From the NCBI GenBank assembly GCA_039590215.1, contig JBDHFX010000109.1:1-9588 (forward strand): 9,588 nt of DNA. The letters run 5' to 3'. The position numbers were made by a program, and so were the translations under genes. Shown one piece after another: positions 6,842 to 9,588 of the stretch. The notes below the pieces were generated by a model. It worked only from the letters and a program-made list of their open reading frames with translations. It was not told the DNA's origin and did no database searches. The stretch's first letter is position 1. Each line of letters opens with the position of its first letter. This DNA comes from CAMYLR01 sp039590215. Lineage in GTDB: Bacteria > Gemmatimonadota > Gemmatimonadetes > JACCXV01 > JAHWKZ01.

Positions 6842-7624
6842 CTAGACACCTCCGTCTCTTCCAGTTTGACCGGGGGCCTCTTTCAGCGAACGCTTCCACT
6901 TCCAATCCTCGGGCTCACCAGTCGGAATCGGCGGCGCCTCATCCGATGGCTGCACCAGGCGCGGGGTCACCAGCACGAGCAACTCGCTCCGCTGCTGACG
7001 CATGTTTTGCGACTGGAAGAGCTTGCCCAGAATCGGGATGTGTCCGAGCACCGGAACCCTGGACAGGTTCTCGGTGATTGAATTGTCGATCAGACCGGCG
7101 ATGGCGAAGGTCTGCCCGTCTCTGAGCTCGACCTCGGTCGTCGCCCGCCGCGAAAGGATCGCCGGGATCGCGAAGCCAAATGCCTGGAGGCCGCTCGCGA
7201 AGTCGAGCGTCGACACCTCTGGTTCGACCTTTAGTTTGATGTTGCCGCTGTTCATCACCTTGGGCGTGAACACCAGCCGGATCCCGAACTCCTTGAAGAT
7301 GAGCGAGATGTCCCCATCACCGGAAGAGAACGGGAACGGGAACTCACCGCCGGCCAGGAATGACGCTTCGACTCCGTCGAGCGCCAAGAGGTTGGGCTCG
7401 GCCAGGCTCTTGAAGTCACCGGTACCCTGAAGCGCGGTGATGAATGCGCTCAACCGCTCGTTGTCGTGGAACAAGAACAGGTTGACCTTGTCGGAGAATG
7501 ACTCCTCAGGACCGCGCCGCGAGTTGACGAAGTTCTCGCTGAACGGGTTGAACTGACCCGTCTGGATAAGACCTTCGTCGTCACCCCGCGGGTTGTTCGG
7601 GTCGAGCAGCAGGAAGGCAGAATC
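6842..7624 (-). CDS. cpaC: Tad secretin CpaC/RcpA, C-terminal half (frame-shifted from the N-terminal half)
   Basis: This frame carries the secretin domain (PF00263), and homologous reading can be followed upstream to about 7624 (DSAFLLLDPNNPRG). Within the frame the first ordinary start codon is only a TTG at 7474, with no biological logic as a start. Diagnostic stretches are LQGTGDFKSLAEPNLLALDG, FLAGGEFPFP, IKLKVEPEVSTLDF, the DGQTFAIAGLIDNS loop and RVPVLGHIPILGKLFQS, followed by SELLVLVTPRLVQP, which is the canonical secretin C-terminus. The final 30 residues are polar. The product would form the outer-membrane channel of the Tad pilus. It has no signal peptide of its own, so it can only work if joined to the upstream half. 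Its TAG stop lies 3 bases before tadG. Confidence 0.88.
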   Translation of the reverse strand, partial: DSAFLLLDPNNPRGDDEGLIQTGQFNPFSENFVNSRRGPEESFSDKVNLFLFHDNERLSAFITALQGTGDFKSLAEPNLLALDGVEASFLAGGEFPFPFSSGDGDISLIFKEFGIRLVFTPKVMNSGNIKLKVEPEVSTLDFASGLQAFGFAIPAILSRRATTEVELRDGQTFAIAGLIDNSITENLSRVPVLGHIPILGKLFQSQNMRQQRSELLVLVTPRLVQPSDEAPPIPTGEPEDWKWKRSLKEAPGQTGRDGGV

Positions 7625-8130
7625 TGGTGTGGCCTTGGAATCGACATGTTGTTGACTACCATCGCTTCGCTGGCTTCGGCGATTTCGACCGCCCGCTCCG
7701 CCACCGTCGCGTTGGAGATGCTTCCGGACAGGATGTACACGTTGCCGCTAGCCGACACCTCGATCTGCTCGTCCGGGAACAGGGCTCGAAAATGGGTCTG
7801 CAGAGCGGCCGCATCGAGAGTGACCTCGACCGGGTAGAGCGTACGCCCTCCCTCCGCATCCCATATCACCAAGCTCGTGGTGCCGATCTCCCGCCCGTGA
7901 ATGAGCAGCTCGTTGGGCGATACGACGACGGCTTCCGCCACGTCCGCGCTCGCCACCGACACCCGCCGCATCGAGGCCGGATGAGTGACCAGCTGAGCGG
8001 TACCCTTCGCCAGGTTGACCGTCCGACCCTCTTGGGATCCGGCGGCCTGTCCCGCTGCCGCGACGGGCTGCGTCAGGCCATACACAGCGATGCCGACGAC
8101 GAGCGGGAGCAGGCGCGCCGAGGCTCTCAT
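7450..8130 (-). CDS. cpaC: Tad secretin CpaC/RcpA, N-terminal half (frame lost near 7620)
   Basis: The reading frame is 226 codons, but only residues 1 to about 171 look genuine. Residues 1-29 are a signal peptide (hydrophobic LLPLVVGIAVYGL, Ala-rich cleavage region). Residues about 36-104 are the pilus/secretin N-terminal domain (PF13629 type), with LVTHPASMRRVSVASADVAEA and GREIGTTSLVIWD. Residues about 107-160 are a BON-like domain with GNVYILSGSISNATVAERAVEIAE. The reading then reaches VVNNMSIPRPHQIL, the usual lead-in to the secretin core, and changes into a Ser/Thr/Arg/Cys-rich tail of about 55 residues typical of wrong-frame reading. The ATG at 8130 has GGAGG (8137-8141) 6 bases upstream and follows the cpaB stop by 13 bases. 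Together with the C-terminal half this is one gene, either a pseudogene or a sequencing or assembly error. Confidence 0.9.
   Translation of the reverse strand: MRASARLLPLVVGIAVYGLTQPVAAAGQAAGSQEGRTVNLAKGTAQLVTHPASMRRVSVASADVAEAVVVSPNELLIHGREIGTTSLVIWDAEGGRTLYPVEVTLDAAALQTHFRALFPDEQIEVSASGNVYILSGSISNATVAERAVEIAEASEAMVVNNMSIPRPHQILPSCCSTRTTRGVTTKVLSRRVSSTRSARTSSTRGAVLRSHSPTRSTCSCSTTTSG
7600..7640 (-). other. Frameshift/deletion point in the secretin gene
   Basis: Frame 1 of the gene is meaningful up to CAG ATT CTG (7626-7618). The second frame is meaningful from GAT TCT GCC TTC (7624-7613). Switching needs a shift of -1. The segment expected directly after PxxQIL in this family (LLQVxxAEVxR, start of the secretin core) is found in neither frame, so bases are missing rather than merely shifted. 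There is no long slippery run at the site; the longest feature is a CCTGCTGCTC stretch. Confidence 0.75.
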
Positions 8131-8143
8131 TTTTGGCCTCCGC

Positions 8144-8953
8144 CTAGAAAGTGGTTTCGGTACGCGTAGTTCCGTTAAACGTCACGATACTTTCGCGACG
8201 TGGGCCCGAGGAACGGCGAACCACAGGAGGGCGGGCGGTACGCACGAGCATGCCGGCCCGAATCCCGTCAGTCTCAACCTCTTCCATATCGAGCATGTTG
8301 CGCAGCGCAAGATGGATCCGGCCCTCAGTTGAGGCCAACGTCAGCTTCTCCGACTGCTCAGGCGTAACGAGAAGCGTGATGACGGTGACCGTCTGCGGCG
8401 TACCCTCTTCGTCGCGCTGAATCGTCTGGCCCGCGGCCAGTGTCTGAACGTTCTGCAGAATCACCCGCGTCGTCGCGGCTTCGCGCTCGGAGGTCGGGTT
8501 TAGCGTCACCAAGACGTCGACCCGGGTACTCGGCAGGACAAAACCCGCCACACCGATCACCTCGTCGACCTTGACGCTCACCGCGCGCATCCCCTCCGGG
8601 ATCACGATCGGCAGCCCACCACCTGATTCCTTGCTAGCCATCTTGTTCGACAGCAGCGGCTCATTCATGCTGACCGCCTGGATCAAGCCATGACCGACGA
8701 TATCCTCGGCGTCTCTGGCGTAGCCCGGCGGAACGTTGTTGCTTGGCCAATCAACCATCTTGATGTCGGTGGAGCTCAGCACCGATCCAACCGTCATGTC
8801 GTGCGCGGCCACCGCCACCTGCGTGGCGCCGGGCTGATTCCTCACTGCCTGTTGTACTGGTTGACGTAAGTAGTTCATCGCGAGATAGCCCGCCGTGCCG
8901 CCCGAAACGAGCGCCAGCACGAGCGCCATCCATTTCCTACGCTTGCGATTCAT
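8144..8953 (-). CDS. cpaB: Flp pilus assembly protein CpaB/RcpC
   Basis: A 269-residue protein. It has a basic N-terminus (MNRKRRKW), one membrane or signal segment (about 8-27), a SAF domain at about 43-105 (VAVAAHDMTVGSVLSSTDIKMVDWP) and the CpaB/RcpC domain at about 115-220. Diagnostic segments there are IPEGMRAVSVKVDEVIGVAGFVLPSTRVDVLVT (119-150) and VITLLVTPEQSEKLTLASTEGRIHLALRN (191-219). The C-terminal 40 residues are polar and basic. CpaB is a periplasmic protein that acts with the secretin, probably in channel assembly or peptidoglycan contact. The ATG at 8953 has a strong GGGAGG (8960-8965) 6 bases upstream. The secretin gene follows 13 bases after the stop. The length is normal for the family and I see no defect. 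Confidence 0.95.
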   Translation of the reverse strand: MNRKRRKWMALVLALVSGGTAGYLAMNYLRQPVQQAVRNQPGATQVAVAAHDMTVGSVLSSTDIKMVDWPSNNVPPGYARDAEDIVGHGLIQAVSMNEPLLSNKMASKESGGGLPIVIPEGMRAVSVKVDEVIGVAGFVLPSTRVDVLVTLNPTSEREAATTRVILQNVQTLAAGQTIQRDEEGTPQTVTVITLLVTPEQSEKLTLASTEGRIHLALRNMLDMEEVETDGIRAGMLVRTARPPVVRRSSGPRRESIVTFNGTTRTETTF

Positions 8954-8967
8954 TGGTTTCCTCCCGT

Positions 8968-8981
8968 GCCTGGTAGCAGGC
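8968..8981 (-). other. Small inverted repeat between tadE and cpaB
   Basis: GCCTG-loop of four-CAGGC can form a 5-bp stem just upstream of the cpaB ribosome binding site. There is no T run after it in the direction of transcription, so it is not an intrinsic terminator. At most it is a weak mRNA hairpin, and it could be chance. Confidence 0.25.
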
Positions 8982-8988
8982 CTGTTCC

Positions 8989-9054
8989 CTCGTTTACTAG
9001 CTACTACTGGTTTACTAGCTACTACTCGTTGAGCATCTACTACTCATTGCGCAT
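8989..9054 (-). repeat. 18-base tandem repeat in frame with the end of tadE
   Basis: Four successive 18-base units on the minus strand begin at 9054, 9036, 9018 and 9000, the last covering only about 12 bases. The two central plus-strand copies of GTTTACTAGCTACTACT, at 8992-9008 and 9010-9026, are identical over 17 bases. Each unit is six codons in the tadE frame and has the pattern two variable codons, AAY, SAG, TAG, TAG. The first unit is the real end of tadE and the others repeat its double stop. The second unit begins with ATG and so contains a four-codon ORF. It looks like tandem duplication of the gene's last codons. Confidence 0.85.
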
Positions 9055-9495
9055 GATGACGGTCGTCGACAGGGTGATCGCCCCGTTCATGGCGTCATCG
9101 GGCCCGTCCAGGAACGCAACTATCGGGCCTATGAACTGAAACTGATACGGATAATCGAGCTGCACCGTCGTCGGGTTCCCGGTCCCACTGCCAAGCCCGG
9201 TGATCGTCACCATGCTTTGGCCGGGATCGAGCGCGGCCGCCGTGAGACCCTGATCGATGGTGGCCCGCACCCCGCTTTCGTCGCTGCTTGGTACAACTGC
9301 AAGGCGCGCGCCTTCCCGGGCGGTGTTGGTGATCACCTGGTACACATTCCAAGCCCGCCCGAACTCGAAAATCCCTATGACTAGAGCCAAAAGGATAGGA
9401 ATGACTAAGGCAAATTCGACTAGGGTCTGACCTGTTTCTTTTTCGGGGGCAGGGCGGCACAAGCGCCGGCAAAAACGACGAATTTCGCAATTCAT
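9040..9495 (-). CDS. tadE: TadE-like pseudopilin
   Basis: A 151-residue protein of the TadE-like family (PF07811). The leader ends in ETGQTLVEF. Cleavage after Gly22 would leave Glu at +5 and Phe at +6, the usual prepilin-peptidase site of Tad pseudopilins. The membrane segment VEFALVIPILLALVIGIFEFGR (about 26-47) is followed by the hallmark TNTAREGARLAVV (about 57-69). The remainder (about 70-151) is the exported domain. I chose the ATG at 9495 because it overlaps the stop of the upstream peptidase gene (ATGA) and has AGGA about 8 bases before it. An in-frame ATG at 9504 would add three residues, but AGG is immediately next to it. The leader contains three cysteines (positions 3, 9 and 13). 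The stop codon is a tandem TAG TAG that is copied in the following repeat. Confidence 0.92.
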   Translation of the reverse strand: MNCEIRRFCRRLCRPAPEKETGQTLVEFALVIPILLALVIGIFEFGRAWNVYQVITNTAREGARLAVVPSSDESGVRATIDQGLTAAALDPGQSMVTITGLGSGTGNPTTVQLDYPYQFQFIGPIVAFLDGPDDAMNGAITLSTTVIMRNE

Positions 9496-9588
9496 AGGAT
9501 CCATCCTGCGATTGCCCCGGCCCCGATCGCGACCCCATACGGGATCGCTATAGCGCCAGGAGTTCCAAGGGTCCGAAGGGGTTCGGGG
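9492..9588 (-). CDS. Prepilin peptidase TadV/CpaA (A24 family), C-terminal end only
   Basis: Only the last 31 residues are in the window. They end in AIAIPYGVAIGAGAIAGWIL before TGA at 9494-9492. The motif IPYGVAI followed by a small-residue hydrophobic helix is the characteristic C-terminal segment of CpaA/TadV prepilin peptidases, which cleave the leader peptides of Flp pilin and of TadE/TadF pseudopilins at the inner membrane. The stop overlaps the tadE ATG by four bases, so the peptidase and one of its likely substrates are coupled. The catalytic aspartates are beyond the right edge, so activity cannot be judged. Confidence 0.75.
   Translation of the reverse strand, partial: PEPLRTLGTPGAIAIPYGVAIGAGAIAGWIL

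Noticed and set aside
5198..7081. Very long plus-strand open frame (627 codons) opposite cpaE, tadG and the secretin
   Set aside because: It lies antisense to three genes with clear family motifs, its translation is rich in Arg/Asp/Val without recognisable domains, and long antisense frames are common in GC-rich DNA.
7450..7640. Programmed -1 ribosomal frameshifting in the secretin gene
   Set aside because: No slippery heptamer or strong downstream stem is evident, and the conserved segment that should lie at the junction is missing from both frames, which recoding cannot supply.
8968..8984. Intrinsic terminator between tadE and cpaB
   Set aside because: The stem has only 5 base pairs and no T run follows on the minus strand, and the operon continues with a strong ribosome binding site directly after it.
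8989..9054. CRISPR-like array
   Set aside because: The 18-base units are adjacent with no spacers, are in phase with the tadE codons and number only about four.
1..9588. A previously undescribed biological system
   Set aside because: Every complete gene apart from the DUF192 accessory gene matches a known Tad pilus component by motif and order. Only the accessory genes, the repeat and the lesions go beyond the standard layout.

Overview
The window is one continuous stretch of a Tad/Flp-type (tight adherence, type IVc) pilus assembly operon, and every supported gene lies on the minus strand. Read in the direction of transcription (right to left) the order is: the C-terminal end of a TadV/CpaA prepilin peptidase, a TadE-like minor pilin, CpaB/RcpC, a CpaC/RcpA secretin (broken into two frames), a TadG-like protein, CpaE/TadZ, CpaF/TadA, TadB, TadC, a DUF192 protein, and the N-terminal part of an AAA-type ATPase that runs off the left edge. 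Gene junctions are tight: ATGA, GTGA or TAATG overlaps, or gaps of about 2 to 50 bases. Most starts have a clear Shine-Dalgarno (GGAGG-like) sequence. I see no promoter or terminator inside the window, no RNA gene, no mobile element and no gene-free stretch over 300 bases.

The parts fit one machine. TadV would process prepilins. TadE and the TadG-like protein would be minor pilins or envelope proteins. CpaB and the secretin would form the outer-membrane channel. CpaE/TadZ would place the system in the cell, CpaF/TadA would be the motor ATPase, and TadB and TadC the inner-membrane platform. DUF192 and the winged-helix-plus-P-loop ATPase are accessory genes coupled to the end of the operon. The major Flp pilin is not in the window and may lie upstream, beyond the right edge.

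A secretin implies a diderm bacterium. The sequence is GC-rich and uses GTG starts freely. From memory, the style of the CpaE receiver-like segment, the secretin and the AAA protein recalls Tad loci of Gemmatimonadota, Acidobacteriota or Planctomycetota, but this assignment is a weak inference.

The unusual features are lesions and a repeat rather than a new system. The secretin changes frame at about 7620, where the conserved start of the secretin core should be. CpaE has a well-placed ribosome binding site and GTG start in the wrong frame, and the first part of its receiver domain is missing. Between tadE and cpaB there is an 18-base tandem repeat that keeps the tadE reading frame and repeats its double TAG stop. 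The two lesions look alike (a short segment lost together with a frame change), so they may be real deletions or assembly errors.
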